From: Caecitellus pseudoparvulus
Taxonomy: Eukaryota; Bigyra: Bicosoecida
Length of the DNA: 64,000 nucleotides
Direction: 5' to 3'
NCBI GenBank assembly: GCA_965644315.1
Contig: CBFFRQ010000028.1
Location: 1-64,000, forward strand
The notes under the pieces were generated by a model that worked only from the letters and a program-made list of their open reading frames with translations, ran no database searches and was not told the DNA's origin. A program made the translations under genes and the position numbers. Shown here one piece after another: positions 19,341 through 31,500 of the stretch; position 1 is the stretch's first letter, and each line of letters starts with the position of its first letter.

Positions 19341-22300
19341 TCAGGCTTCCCCTGCCTCTTCGTGATCAGGATGCGGCGTCATGAACGACAGCCCCTCTCC
19401 AAATTGTGCCTTGTCCATGATCCTGCAGCTCGGCGCCATGTCCTGGACACCGGCGGGGTGACCACCCTCTCCTTCCGCTCCCCGTCCCTCCCCATCACTC
19501 TCGACGTGCAGCGTGTGTTTGCGGTGGACTTTGTCATCAGATGCAATGTCAAGTTTTCGCATGGATAAGGCCACTTGGTTGGGGTCAATGGTGCAGTGCT
19601 GGCGGCAGAGGGCGGAGACCGCCTCCTGAGCTTGGGCTGCGAGAGCCTGCTTCTCAGCCACACTCGCTTCCGCTGACTGGGAAAAGTGGTCAGCATGCTT
19701 CGGGTCAATGACGAGCAGGCGTGTCCCACGGCTGAACCACCTGAGCTGCGAGGTGTCTTCTGGCACGTCAAGGAACGCGAAGGCCTTGCGCAGGACCTTG
19801 AACTGGGCATCTTGCAACTCCGGCAGCCCATCGTCGCCATGTTGGTGCTTGGCGTGATAGTCTTCGTCAAAACCATCCGCCGAGGCCTCTGTGCTGGACT
19901 CTGTGTTCAACGCAAATGCGGACTCCTTCCGAGCAAGCTTGAGTTTCACGGCAGTCAGGGCTGTTTTTTCATGCAGCGGCTGCAGCTCTGCGCCTGTGAG
20001 GAGAATGACTCGGTGGCGAAGCTTCAGTGGGTGCTTAGGCTCTGGGCGCAGGAACCTGGCATTCTCCATCATGGCGCGTACTGTCGAGCTCTTCAGCTGC
20101 AGGCCAAGCTGTGCAGCTAGCAAGGACTCGGCCACGACTCCCGCTGCCATGCGGCACAACACAGACTCCAGCATGCTTGACTTGCGCACGGGCACACGCG
20201 GGTCTGGGTTCGGTTTGGACCTCAAGAGCTTGTACACGTCCTGTGCAGCCAGCTGCACTGCGACCACGGGACCTGTTGCAACGGCTGTGATGTAGTGGGC
20301 GGACCCCGTCAGCATGGGCAGCAGGCCAACAACCGCGCCGGACCCGACGCTGTCCACAGTCTTGGACACGCCCATGCTGCGCGAAGCAGCAGCCTTGTCG
20401 TCGCCGGTCACAACACCTACCTGCACTCGCCTGCGGATGTCCACCGTGCCTCTGACGACGATAAAGCACGCAGTGGACTTGACGCCCTGTTTGACCAGTA
20501 CATCCCCCTCGGAGAAGAGCTGCCGCCGCGAAGCCTTGTACAGGCGTTGGAAGGTGCTCTCGTCCAGCTGGTTCAAGTACCCGACTTGCTGTAGCAATTG
20601 GGCTTCACTGGGCACGCAGGCATGCACACGCGCTCGCCTCCAGGCGGCATGTACTCGCTGCACGATTGAGGCGTGCTCCTTGTCGTCAATTTCCCCATGA
20701 TGCAGCAGATGCTCTGCCCTGTGCACCATGTTATGCATCAGCGCCCGGATAGCGTGCTTTGTCTTCACAGCCCCTGCAAGTTCGGGTAGGGCCATCTCCA
20801 GAGCAGACAGGTACTGCCTCCCTTGCACGACTTGGGAAGAGGATTCTTCGATAAGCTTGTGGGCGACCGCAGGGCGGCTGACGATGCTCCGAAAGAAACG
20901 GTGCACTGCCCTATGCCCTTCGATGAAGCCAAAGACCAGCTCAAAATCGAAGTACAGGGTGTCGACTTGCCACCAATTCCGAACGGCGGGGCAGGTAGCT
21001 GAGAGGCAGGCACCAAGGCGGCGCAGGGCGCCCTTTTCGACGATGGTGCTGATCACTTCAAAGTCGCACAGTTCGTGCTCAACGTGGTCTTGGCATTCTG
21101 ACGCTGCCTCAACCAGCTGCCTGGCAGCGGAGTCAGAGATCATGCCGCTGCTGTGCAAAGCCCAGTACTCCGCCTTGAGCAGTGCAAGGAACCGGAAGCG
21201 GGCTTCCCGCACCAGCTCTTCCCCAACAAGCTCCTGCAGCGCGGAAAAGTCAAGGTCACGCGCAGACGTGTACTCTCCCGTAGATACGCGACCCGCCTTC
21301 TCTGCTGCATCCCCAGTCGGCGCAGCAGCGCCACCAGCACCAGTTGACGGGCTCTTCTCGGCTTCAACCTCCGGCGACTCAGAGGATGAACCTAGCCTGT
21401 CGGACGAAGTGCTGCGTGTGTCGCTGGGCTGGCTTTCCGAAGCCTTCAAACTGTGGCTCCCTCCATCTGTGGTTGTACTTTCCGGGCTATCAGACAGAGA
21501 TGCACTCTCCCTAGTCTCCGCGCTGGCCGCAGCCCCCGACGCACCCCCACCTTGCTGCTCAGCAGCGTGCCGCTGGCTTGACTCGGTGGAAGAGCTGTCG
21601 CTCATTGAGACAACGAGGCCGTCTTCCAGCGCATGCCCGTGGTCCGGACTGGGCTGGGCTGGTCCTAGGTCCTTCCGCAGCTGCCCAGAGCCAGCGGAGC
21701 AACCACAGCGAGACATGCGACACCACAGGGACAGGTTGATTGGCGAGCAGGGGCAGCCGGCGCTCCCCTGCGCCCCCACGGCACTGTTCAGCAACTTGCG
21801 TTGGCGGACAATTTCCAGCTCGTCGTACAGCTCGTCGAAAATTCCCCCGAGGAAGCTGTGCACCGTGTCCCAATCGGTGCTCGCGAAAAGCACATCATTG
21901 CGCAGCTCTTGCTCCCGCGCATGCGTATGCGCCTCGATGTGGTGCAGCGCCGTTACGAACATAACTTCACTGGAGTGCCCACGCTTCACCATGCCCAAGT
22001 ACCGCAGCAACATTCCAGTGGTGGAACCGTTGATGATGAGTGTCAGCGCTGCAATACCAGCCATGTGGAAGAGGAAGCGTGCTGCAGTGCGCGGGTCCTC
22101 GGTGCCCTCGTCCACGAACAGGGCCAGCACGAGCCCAACTGCGCCACGCAAACCGGCCCATGACATGACCAGCACATCGTTTCGCTGGATGCCGTACCCA
22201 AAGCTCTGCAGCACAGGGAAGAGCAGGCCCAGTGTGGTCAGGCGGATGGCGTTCAGGATGATGTAGAGTGCCACCAGCCAGCCCCAGTCTGCGGCAGTGA

Positions 22301-23535
22301 TGTACGCAGAGTTGAAGCCCTTGTCCACGATCACTGCGCCGGACAGTACGAAGATGATTGTGTTCGCCAGGTACTCCACCATTTCCCAAAAGTCGTGCAG
22401 TGCCTCGTGCTCCTGCACAAGCGTCCGGCCCTGGGCCGCCATGCACAGCCCCAGCGCGACAGTGGCCAGAACGCCGCTGACGTGAACTGGGGTGATTTCT
22501 GCCAGCACAAACGTCGCATACGCAGCAAAGAGCGTCGTGGCCACCTGTGCGACTGTATCAAACGCCATGGCGTGCAGGGCCTTCACAGCAAGGAACCCTG
22601 CGAGAATCCCAAGCGCGGGGCCGCCCAAGGCAAGCTGGGCAAAGAAGCCCACAGTCTCTCCAGCCGAGCGGACAGTACCATTCATGGCATCGGAAAAGAC
22701 GATGAAAAACACAAAGGCTGTGCCGTCGTTGAAGAGTGACTCGCCTTCAATCAGCAGGCTCAGGCGCTTGGAAGCTCCCAGCTCCTTGAGCAGTGCGACC
22801 TGTGCAGCAGGGCCGGCAGGAAGAGGGTGTGCGTGAATACCAGTGCACAGTGGACATGATTGCTCGAAGGGCTGCACGCAGACGTCTTGCGACTCACAAC
22901 AGCGACTGGATCTGTGGCGCTGAGCATGGCGCCAAACGCCAAGCCTTCGTTCCACCCCCACTCGTACGGAAAGGCATACACCGCAAAGGTGCTCGTGAGC
23001 ACAGCTGAGATGACCACCCCTGGCACGGCGAGGATGAGCATCTGGCCGATTTCTCGGGCAAAGACGTGGTAGTCCACACTGAGCGCCGAGCCAAAGATGA
23101 GCGCGGGGAGGAAGATGACCAGGATGAGCTCGGGGGAAATGCCTTCCCAGCTGGAAAGACTATCACCAACAATGCCCGCGTCAGCTGTCCCGTTCCAGAT
23201 GCCCATGAGCACGCCTAGGACCTGTAGGAGTGGCCGGGTACGCACGAGTGCGGTGCGTGGCCCTGGTGCGAGCAGAGCGCATCAGCACGAACCAGGAGCA
23301 CCACAGTGTACGGGAGTCCAATGCCTCGGCCAGCAGTTCTGAAGAAAATACCCAGAAAAATCGCCGTGCAGAGGAACACTGCACCCCCTGTGTGGTCGAC
23401 GCGGAAGCTCTTTCCCTCACTGCCGTCACCTTCGCTCCCGTGATGCGAAGCCTCCGAAGCAGCAGCACCGACCAGGGAGCTCCCAAGGAGCACCATTGCC
23501 AGTACGGTACTCGACATGTGTACTGAAATATCCAT
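19341..23535 (-). CDS. SOS1/NHE-type Na+/H+ exchanger with C-terminal cyclic-nucleotide-binding domain
   Basis: Three exons (23535-23293, 23221-22898, 22799-19341; introns of 71 and 98 nt, both phase 0) give 1341 aa. The N-terminus looks like a signal anchor. About a dozen membrane helices follow with the CPA1 hallmarks SATDPVAVV and LLIEGESLFNDGTA, including the FND ion-binding motif of electroneutral exchangers. The second intron falls inside the DPVAVVALLKELG block, and splicing restores that block exactly, which confirms the model. The cytoplasmic half holds an acidic Ser-rich region and a cyclic-nucleotide-binding-like domain (LDESTFQRLYKASRRQLF, GDVLVKQGVKSTACFIVVRG). This order matches plant and protist SOS1-type plasma-membrane exchangers, which expel Na+ in exchange for H+. 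No voltage-sensor helices are seen, so it is not the sperm-NHE architecture. TRAP-beta lies 132 bases upstream on the same strand. Confidence 0.9.
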
Positions 23536-23667
23536 TGCAGCCCTGTCCTTGCAAGGAATTGCCAGGCACGGGTCAGGCTTGCGAGCAGCGGCGTGTTGAG
23601 TGGTGGCTTGCGGAAATCGAGCGAATCGCTGGTTCTGCGCCTGGCTTGCAAGCGTGCATTGTCCAGT

Positions 23668-24469
23668 CTAAGCCGCCTTGGCCTTTGTGGCAGCCGCCTT
23701 GCGCATGAGGGTAAAGGAGACAAATGGCAGGACAGTGACAATTGCCCCCAGTGCCAGGAATGTCGTCCACTCCAGGGTGAAGCGCTGCACGGCCCGCTTG
23801 TAGCCTGCCTCGGTGTACACACGCACGGTCCCCAGGGAAGAGCTGTAGGCACGGCGGTCAATGGCGTCATCGCCCTCGCCATACGTGTAGTCCACGGATG
23901 CACGGCTGGAGCTGAAGGTGCCCTCCTGGGCAGTGTGCGCCTGCAGCACCACTGACTGCGACACCTCCTGCCCTGGCTCCACACGGGCCCACGTCATGAC
24001 GTCGGGGCCTGACAGCTTGACAAAGTTCTGCGCAGGCCACGTGTCCCGCAGCTCAACATCCAGTGCCGGCCTGTGCAGCAGCGTAGCGGGTCCAGCCGTG
24101 CAGTGTGTCTGGCACTGGCAGGCGCGAGGGCTGGCCAGGCACACGTGTCCTGGCACCGCGCACAACCGACGCACTCAGAGCCCTTGTTGATGGCAGTGTA
24201 TGTCACAGTGAAGTTGCGCCCGATGATGAGCATGTTGTTCTTTGCATCCGTCTCCATGGACTGTGCAGGCCACGAGGCGCAGGGCAGTGTGGCGGCGTGC
24301 TCAGCGGCAGTTGGTGCAGTTCACCACCGCTGCCGCAGCTGCGGCGCGGCCACACGGCACACACCTTGTGCACGACCAGCAGGGCCCGGTCAGCCACTGC
24401 AACATCATCGTCAGCTTGGACGCCAAGGGCAATGGCTGCGAGAGCCAGAATGCTGGCTGCAATCTTCAT
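23668..24469 (-). CDS. SSR2: translocon-associated protein subunit beta (TRAP-beta/SSR2)
   Basis: Three exons (24469-24365, 24260-24175, 24070-23668), with two introns of exactly 104 nt each, yield 197 aa. A signal peptide (MKIAASILALAAIALGVQA) precedes a lumenal beta-sandwich. The sequence restored across the second splice, GSEPALDVELRD, matches the family motif GSSAALDVELSD. A membrane helix (FLALGAIVTVLPFVSFTLM) and a short Lys-rich cytosolic tail end the protein. The family is part of the heterotetrameric TRAP complex beside Sec61 in the ER membrane, which assists translocation of some signal sequences. Length and topology fit the family (about 185 aa). Both introns end CTGCACAG or CCTGCACAG. 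No other TRAP subunit is nearby. Confidence 0.9.
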
Positions 24470-24639
24470 GCTTGCTAGGCTGGTGGTGGCACACGCAGCT
24501 GCCTGGCCTTACTCCGGGCGAAGAGGAAGGGCTGAGGCACACGGAACGGACTGGCGAAGGATTGCCTCGGTGGCGTTTCACATGCAAGATGGTGGGGGTG
24601 GATTACAAGTAGTCTGGTCGGGGAACTGCCGACAGCGGC

Positions 24640-27600
24640 CTACACCGCGCCAAACAGGCGGCACCAGCCGTCCGCAGCCTGGGGCCCGTCCCCCCCCACT
24701 GCCAAGCAGGGAAAGACGCCGTTGTCGCTGTCCAGACTGCTGACCGAGGCTGCCTCCCCATCGCTGTCCACTGCCACGCTCGCCTCCTCCTCGCTGGTCT
24801 CGTGCTGCGCCATGAGGCACTGGTACCGCGGGGCAGTGTTGGGCCCAAGCCGGAACCAGCCCACGCTCTCCCCGTCACACACATCGGAGCACGCGTCAAA
24901 CTCGCTCACCCAGCTGTCCGCGTCCGTGTCGCCGCTGGGGCTGTCACAGGCTGGCCATGCCGCTCTCAACAACGCTGCGTCGGCCTCCAGCTCCGGCAGC
25001 AGGCTCTGAGCACACGCCTCGCCCGCCGCCGCGCCTGCCAGCAGCAGGACACCCTCCTCCTGTCGTGTGCGAGCTCCCTGCATGGGCCGCGGGATGACTT
25101 TGAAGTGGTCCAGCGCGTCCACTGTGGCCAGCACTGCAGTGGGCAGGCCCTGCCCGTACACGTGCTTGTACCGCCAGGCAAAGCTGTACTGGTCTTTGTC
25201 CAGCAGCCGCCCGTGCGGTCCACTTGGCGCAGCGACAGAGGCACTGGCGCCCTGGCACGGTGCAGTCAACTTTGCTGTCAAGGGGGGCTGCACATGGGCC
25301 AGAGTGGACCCCTCCTCGACGGCCGAGCTCTGCCGCAGCCGTGCTGCCGCCTTCACTAACTGCCGCCTGGTCGCTGCCAAGCCAGCCAGCGGAGTGCTGT
25401 GCCCACCCAGCGTGCCGCCCCGAGCCACCCTGCGCACACGCTCAGCTCGCAGGCGCGCAGCCCGCGCTGCTTCCTCGGCCCCTGGCGCCCGCAGCACCCG
25501 AGGTTTGAAGGGGGGCATGGCAGACGTCAGGCCCGTGCCCACGCCGGAGATGTAATTCGCCTTCCACGGCCCACCCCCTCCGTGCACGCGGTGGCGGGCC
25601 AGGTTGAATGCCAGGGCGGCCCGATGGGGGTCCTCCCACGCGCCCACAGCCAGGGACTTGCGACTGCCTGGCAACGGCACCGCAACAGAGTACAGCGGCG
25701 CTGGCGGCGGCGTCGCATCGCTGCCGGAGTCACTGGCGTGCTCCCCCGCCCCCTCGATGTCCACGCTTGAGCTGCCCGATGCCTGCTGGTTGGCCAGCGT
25801 TGCGCTTGCCTCAGGCTGCCCGACGTGCCGAGCTGCCTGCATCAGCGGCGCGCCCCACAGTGCTGACCGCTCGACGTCAGTGGGGGGTCGAGCAGAGACG
25901 CCCAGGTACGCTTCGCCCATGGCCCGCTCATCTGCGGGCACTGACCCGGCAGCCCACATGCCCCGCCCCTCAGCACACGCTGCCACGGGCAAGTTTGCCT
26001 TTCGCAGGGGCGCTGCCAGTCGCCCCGCCAGCGCCGCCAACTGCACCTCATCCAGGGGCGCCTCAGGCTCGGCAGGCGGCGGCGAGGCAGGCGTGAACGC
26101 GGCCTTGGATGCCTCCGAAGCGCGCCACCGCTCCTCTGCCGCTGCTTTACCATGGGCAGTGTCAGGCTCGTTCAGGCGCAGGCCCTTGGCCCACGCATGC
26201 CCACTGCTGCCACCGCCGCGCAGGGACAGCACTTTGGCGTCGTACGCTGCAGCTGCCTCCAGAGCAGTCTTGAAGTAACCTACATGGTACCGCTTGCCCT
26301 TGCCCGAGACGGCGCAGCGATATTTGCCACGAGTGTGGTACACGCCCAACCACTTGCGAGGTGGGTGGGGCGCCGCTTCATCCTCCGGTGCCTGCGCAGG
26401 GGACTGACGCTGCTCTGGGCTGGCTGGTGGCGGAGGTTCACGGACAGGAACTGGCGCCGGCTCTGTCGATAAGGAAGGGGCCACCTCCACTGCAGCTGCA
26501 TGCCCTTGCACCTTCATCACCGGTGCCAACACCGCGTCCACTTCCTGCTGAACACAGGCTGCGTACTGCGGCGGGTCGCTCCACGTGACGTTGTGGGGCA
26601 AGCAGGGCATGACACCGTCCCGCAGTTGGCAGAGGGGGCAGTGCCAGGTGGTGTCAGGGATGCCGTGCGCCGCCATGTCAGCAGAACACTTGGGGTGGAA
26701 CACGGTGGGGCATGACTCGCACAGCACCAGCCCGCCGCGGTGCCCACACGCAGAGCAGATGGAGAAATGCCCGTCGTGCCCCATGGCGTCCATGAGCATG
26801 AAGCCGTGCTGCACCAGCTCGGCGTTGGCTGGGGCTTTGTACTCCTCGCCCTGCTGGAACACCGTGCTGCCGCCCTGTCCGTACGCTGAGTACACCAGGC
26901 GAGGCACCATGACGCCCAGCCCGCCGCTGTTCCCGATGCCCTGGCCGTCCATCTGGCGCCCTGCCACAAGCTCAGCATACCGCAGGGCTGTCGCCTGTGT
27001 GCCAGTGAGGGCAGGCGCGGCGCCGGACAACGGTCCCCCGGCGGCCAGGGCAGCGCCGAGGGAGGTGCTACGGCCCTCCACCACCACCAGCCTGTGCCAG
27101 TCCCCAGCATGCCCCCGGGTGCGCCGGCGGGAGCGTGTGCCTGCCTCGTCTTCCTCCAGCGCAGGCAGCAGCGACGGGACACTAACGCCAGCGCCGCAGC
27201 TGGCATAAGCGTGGCGCGCCCCAGACACGACCTCCTGAGCCACTGGCCCCAGACCCTCCTCAGCACGCGCAGTGGCGATGCACTGCAGCACACGCTGCTC
27301 AAGCGCGTCCCACGCTTGGCGCAAGGCTCTCAAGCCTGTGAACTCATCAGGGCACCCTGAATCGCCCAGCACAGCCTGCAGCTGTTGCAGTCTGCCGTCT
27401 CCAGACGGCAGCAACTGCCCAGCACGAGGCAGGCCGGCCGCTTCCGCACTTGCCAGCACGCTGAGCAAGGCTTGGCCTGGTGTCGCGGTGGCTGCTGGTG
27501 TGGCAGAGTGTGGCAAGGGGGCCTGCAGCAGCGGACTGGTCGCTTCAGCCGTGCTGGTGTGCGGTGCCTGCGGCGCCAGCCCCGCCCCTTCAGCGGTGCG

Positions 27601-27825
27601 AGAATCAATTAACCCTGGAACTACGTGTGGAGGGCTTGTGTCGGTGTCTGGTGCGGGGGGCCTTCTCTTCACACGCTTGGGCGACGGAGGGGAGCAGCCA
27701 CTATCGGAAGGTGGCGGAGAGGTTGCGTTGCGGTGTTGCTGTGCCACGTCACGCACAGCCTGCTCCCCCTCTGAGGCGCTGCGTGGGGCAGCCGGCACGT
27801 TGACACTAGAAGTTGATAGTGTCAT
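24640..27825 (-). CDS. PHD-finger and AP2-domain nuclear protein
   Basis: The product is about 1060 aa from the first in-frame ATG at 27825. The frame stays open upstream to about 28104 without an ATG, so a longer N-terminus through an upstream exon is possible. A PHD finger lies near residues 355-405 (CSACGHRGGLVLCESC, FHPKCS, WHCPLC), giving the C4HC3 zinc pattern that often reads histone H3 tails. An AP2 domain follows near 490-560 (WLGVYHTRGKYRCAVSGKGK, YHVGYFKTALEAAAAYD). A second, degenerate AP2-like block occurs near 720 (KSLAVGAWEDPHRAALAFN). The rest is Ala/Pro/Ser-rich with an acidic C-terminus. AP2 domains bind DNA in plants, algae and apicomplexans; a chromatin or transcription role is inferred. 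The PHD-to-AP2 fusion is unusual. The gene is divergent from PGAP1. Confidence 0.8.
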   Translation of the reverse strand: MTLSTSSVNVPAAPRSASEGEQAVRDVAQQHRNATSPPPSDSGCSPPSPKRVKRRPPAPDTDTSPPHVVPGLIDSRTAEGAGLAPQAPHTSTAEATSPLLQAPLPHSATPAATATPGQALLSVLASAEAAGLPRAGQLLPSGDGRLQQLQAVLGDSGCPDEFTGLRALRQAWDALEQRVLQCIATARAEEGLGPVAQEVVSGARHAYASCGAGVSVPSLLPALEEDEAGTRSRRRTRGHAGDWHRLVVVEGRSTSLGAALAAGGPLSGAAPALTGTQATALRYAELVAGRQMDGQGIGNSGGLGVMVPRLVYSAYGQGGSTVFQQGEEYKAPANAELVQHGFMLMDAMGHDGHFSICSACGHRGGLVLCESCPTVFHPKCSADMAAHGIPDTTWHCPLCQLRDGVMPCLPHNVTWSDPPQYAACVQQEVDAVLAPVMKVQGHAAAVEVAPSLSTEPAPVPVREPPPPASPEQRQSPAQAPEDEAAPHPPRKWLGVYHTRGKYRCAVSGKGKRYHVGYFKTALEAAAAYDAKVLSLRGGGSSGHAWAKGLRLNEPDTAHGKAAAEERWRASEASKAAFTPASPPPAEPEAPLDEVQLAALAGRLAAPLRKANLPVAACAEGRGMWAAGSVPADERAMGEAYLGVSARPPTDVERSALWGAPLMQAARHVGQPEASATLANQQASGSSSVDIEGAGEHASDSGSDATPPPAPLYSVAVPLPGSRKSLAVGAWEDPHRAALAFNLARHRVHGGGGPWKANYISGVGTGLTSAMPPFKPRVLRAPGAEEAARAARLRAERVRRVARGGTLGGHSTPLAGLAATRRQLVKAAARLRQSSAVEEGSTLAHVQPPLTAKLTAPCQGASASVAAPSGPHGRLLDKDQYSFAWRYKHVYGQGLPTAVLATVDALDHFKVIPRPMQGARTRQEEGVLLLAGAAAGEACAQSLLPELEADAALLRAAWPACDSPSGDTDADSWVSEFDACSDVCDGESVGWFRLGPNTAPRYQCLMAQHETSEEEASVAVDSDGEAASVSSLDSDNGVFPCLAVGGDGPQAADGWCRLFGAV

Positions 27826-28560
27826 TGTTTCTGGCCCTGCCCCCGCTGCTGCAGGTGGCCCTGACGGTGTGGGCAGGGTGGAGAGATCTGAAGCATCCGT
27901 GCAGCGCTGTTCCGACGCAGGTTCTGGAGCGGCGCGCTTGACCCCGCCTATGGACAACAGGGGACCATGGCGTGAGCTAGTACCACTCTGCCCGGCCTGT
28001 GCTTCCTGTGCGCAGGGGGTGGTGTGCTGTGCAGCGCTGGGGCAGGGACGAGTCACGCTTGGTGCAGTGGCTCCAGCGGCAGCACACGCCCTGGCAGCGC
28101 CAGACTACTGCATCCTCAGCGTGGACACGCCAGACACGGCATAGGTGCACCAAACTTGATGCTCAGGCATGGCATGTAGCCTGCCCCCACGCCTCCTACC
28201 ACGGCAGGCGGGTCCGGTCCGGCAAGCTCCGCGGAGCGCGTGGTGAAGCAGCTGCAGCTTGCGTGCACGCACATGGTTCGGGTCCCGGCCCGCGGGGGAC
28301 GGAGCGGCAAACGTTGGCCCATTATCCACATTAGACATGACGAGCACCTGGGGCTCGTGGGATGCCTCTGGGTGCAAGGCCCGCCGCTCGAGGCGGTGCG
28401 GACTCGATTTCCGCAGGCTCAAAAGTTGAGCCAAAACAACAGCCACGCAGTGACCCCAACCACGGCAGGCGAAGCATTGCGGGGCCACGTGTGCATCAAG
28501 AAATTGTTGAGTTCCTCTTGACGTCTTCCTTCTGCATGGGCTGGCCCTAAGGCGCCTGTC
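27826..28560. other. divergent intergenic region between the PHD-AP2 gene and PGAP1
   Basis: Between the first in-frame ATG of the minus-strand PHD-AP2 gene and the ATG of the plus-strand PGAP1 gene. The left part is open in the PHD-AP2 frame and may be coding. The right part (about 28107-28560) has no supported gene and presumably carries both promoters. No clear core element was recognised. Confidence 0.35.
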
Positions 28561-31500
28561 ATGGGGTTGCCTGGCCGCACCCCACGCTGCTTGTGCAAAG
28601 GGCAGCTGGTTTCGGGCGTGGTGGGTTGCTGCCTCATTACGTGGTTCATCTGGTCGGTGGCGCTAGGCACGACCTTCTTCGGCGTGAACACATGCGTGCA
28701 CGTGAGTTGCGCTGGCGAGCAGCGGCCGGTGCACTTTTCGCTCACACGCACCTCGCCTCTCGCCCAGATTGGCGAGCACCCAAAGTGGGACACCGTTCCA
28801 GTGGGACGCACGAGGTTCCCTGCGGGCAGCCCTGGCTCCTTTGACCCTCGTTTGAACGCGGACTTTTCCCTGCTGTACCTGCGGCACGCAGGCCCCACCG
28901 CTGGCGCAGGGCCCAGCAGCCAGATGAAGATGCTGCATGCTGCTTTGGCAGGCAATGCCTCCGCCAAGTTGGACTTCCTACGAGCACAACGCCTGCTGGA
29001 TCGCATGCATCCAGACTTTGCATGTCCTGTTGGACTGCCTGTGTTGTTTGTGCACGGCCACCGGGGCACTGGGGAGCAGGCCTCGTCGTTCGCCGTGCAG
29101 GGCGTTTCACAGGCGTTGCAGGATGGGGCAGCGCCTGGCCACACGCCGCTGTCCTGGTTTGCTCTGGATTTCCACGAAGCCCCAACTGCCTTCCACGCGG
29201 GACTCATGCAGGCGCAGGCTGCTTTTGTCAATGACGCCATCGCCCGCATCCAGGCGTGGTATGCCCACCCAGGGTGCGCCCACTCGACAGCCAAGATTGC
29301 GGGGAGTCCAGCCAGTGCCGGGTGGAAGCCGCCAGTGCTGCTGCTGGCGCACAGCATGGGCGGCATCGTTGCGCGCCTGGCATTCATCTCGCCCAACCAC
29401 ATTCCTGGCAGCGTCACGAACCTCGTGACACTCAACTCTCCCCACCAAGCCCACCCAGTTGACGCCGACGCCACTGTGGCTGCGCTGTACCAGCACATCA
29501 ACGCAGCGTGGCACACGGCCAGCACTGGTGGGCCCGACCCCCACATGCTGCGGGAGCTGACGGTGGTGTCCTTCACAGGCGGCTTCGGGGACGCCCTCAT
29601 CCGCCCCGACCTCACCCGCCTGGACGGGCTGGTGGCCCCCTCCCACGCGGTGTGGGCTCCGCTGGATGCGGTGCCCGGCGTGTGGGGCGTCACCTCCCAC
29701 GACAACATCGTAGCGTGTGGCCCCTTCCTCGTCCGCTTCCTGCGCACGCTGCGACGGGTGGCCCACGCCATGACGGCGCCTGACTCGCCCCCCCCCTCCA
29801 CCACGTGGCGCCGCCACCTGCTCCTGCAACACGCAGATGACTCCGCACCCCAGCCCACACACCCTGCGGCACATGTGCCGTCCACGCCCTTCACCATCCA
29901 GCTCCTGCCAGCCTGGCTCGTCAGTCGCATCCGCATCGGAGACGGCCTGTTCCTGCTCGGCGAGTCGGCCGCCAACAGAGTCTTCGCTCTGACGGAGAAA
30001 GGCGTGGACGTGTCGGACCTGCTCAGTCTGGGCGTGGAGGGCTCCGAGCGCAAAGTGGAGCTGCAGGGGCACGTGCCTGACCCACCCTCCGCCGGCGCCC
30101 CCGCCTCCACCCCCAAGGTGTGCCTGCACTCCCTCACACACACTGGCGCAGACCCCAGCACCACCCGCCTGACGCTGACCAGCAATGCCCCTCCTCTCTG
30201 TGTCATCAGCGGCCTCCAGCCGTGCGCTGGCCCGCCTGGCGGCATGCAAGTCACTGTGGGGGGCCAGCCCGTCACCTGGCTGGACACTGGCCCCATCCCT
30301 GACGGCCATCTGCGTCTGGCCAGACACCGGCCTGTGTCGCTCGGCGCCGCAGCTGAGCTGACCCGGGCGGTGCTCGGGAAGGGGGAGCCACCCCCCCTGT
30401 CCACATTCGGTGTGCCACAAGCAGCGTTGCAGGGGGGCGGGCAGTCCCCCCACACACGGGCTGCCCTCCTCCCCGTCGCCAACAGTGCCTGGGAGGCCCA
30501 TGGGATGGTGACCAGCGCAGCGAACGCCAATGGAGAGGTGTGTCTCACTTGGACACGGCCAGCCTCCCCGTCAGCTTGGCAGTGGCTGACGTTGTCAGTG
30601 TCACAGGGGCCTCCCCCTGCGCCGCAACGGACCACACAGGTGCCAGGGGGCTGGGCCCAAGCGTTAGGCTTGGCTGTGAATCCCCTGGCATGGGTGGCTG
30701 CTGTGGCGGGGGGCGGCGTGGCTGCCCTGACCCAGCACCAGTGGGTGCTGCCACACGGCGCCACCCCGACCACCTTGCTCCTGCCCCGCGGGAGCCGCCT
30801 GTCCCCCGTCTTGCTGTACACCGTCACAGTGCGCTCTGTGCACTGCGGCGTCACGCTGTCACCCGGCTCGGCCAGTGGCAGTGACGGGCCGGCCTTCTGG
30901 GGCTCCCTGCGCTTCGCACCTGACACGCAGGCACAGCAAGTGGTGTGGAGCAACCTTCCCCTCGCAGCCCACTCGGCAGAGGGCGTCACGGAAGCCCTGG
31001 ACGCGCAGCAACAGGCACAGCTGGACAGCACATCCCAAGTGCTGCGGTGGCTGGTGGCTGCCGCTCTCGGCTGGGACTTGACCCACACGTCGCCCCCGGC
31101 CCTGCACATGCGTGAAGTGTTGGCGCAGCCGGAAGCCACACTGGCGCCCCACGACGCACACTACACCCTCAAGGTGGGCGCCTGGCTCAATGACACGGCT
31201 GCCCCTGGGCTGAGCCTCACGTCAGACCCGCGCTGCCACCGCACCATCACCCTGTCCCCTGCGCCCTCCTCCCTCCTCCTGGCGTGGGTGCCACATCGCC
31301 TGCACTGGGTGCTCACGACGCTGTGCACCGTCGTGTGCATGCACTTGTTCATGGCACACTGGCTGTGGGTGGTGCGCCGGCAGCAGTGGAAGCGAGGCAA
31401 GCGCCTGTGGAAGGCGCGTCTGTGGGAGTTCCAGTGCCAGCGGGAGCTGGGCTGGGCCGACGCGCGGCAGGAGCTGCCCACCCCAGAGCTGCCACACTAC

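Noticed and set aside
28419-31139. 906-codon minus-strand frame opposite PGAP1
   Set aside because: Length is explained by high G+C and the strong codon bias of PGAP1; composition is random-like with no domain, while PGAP1 has catalytic motifs.
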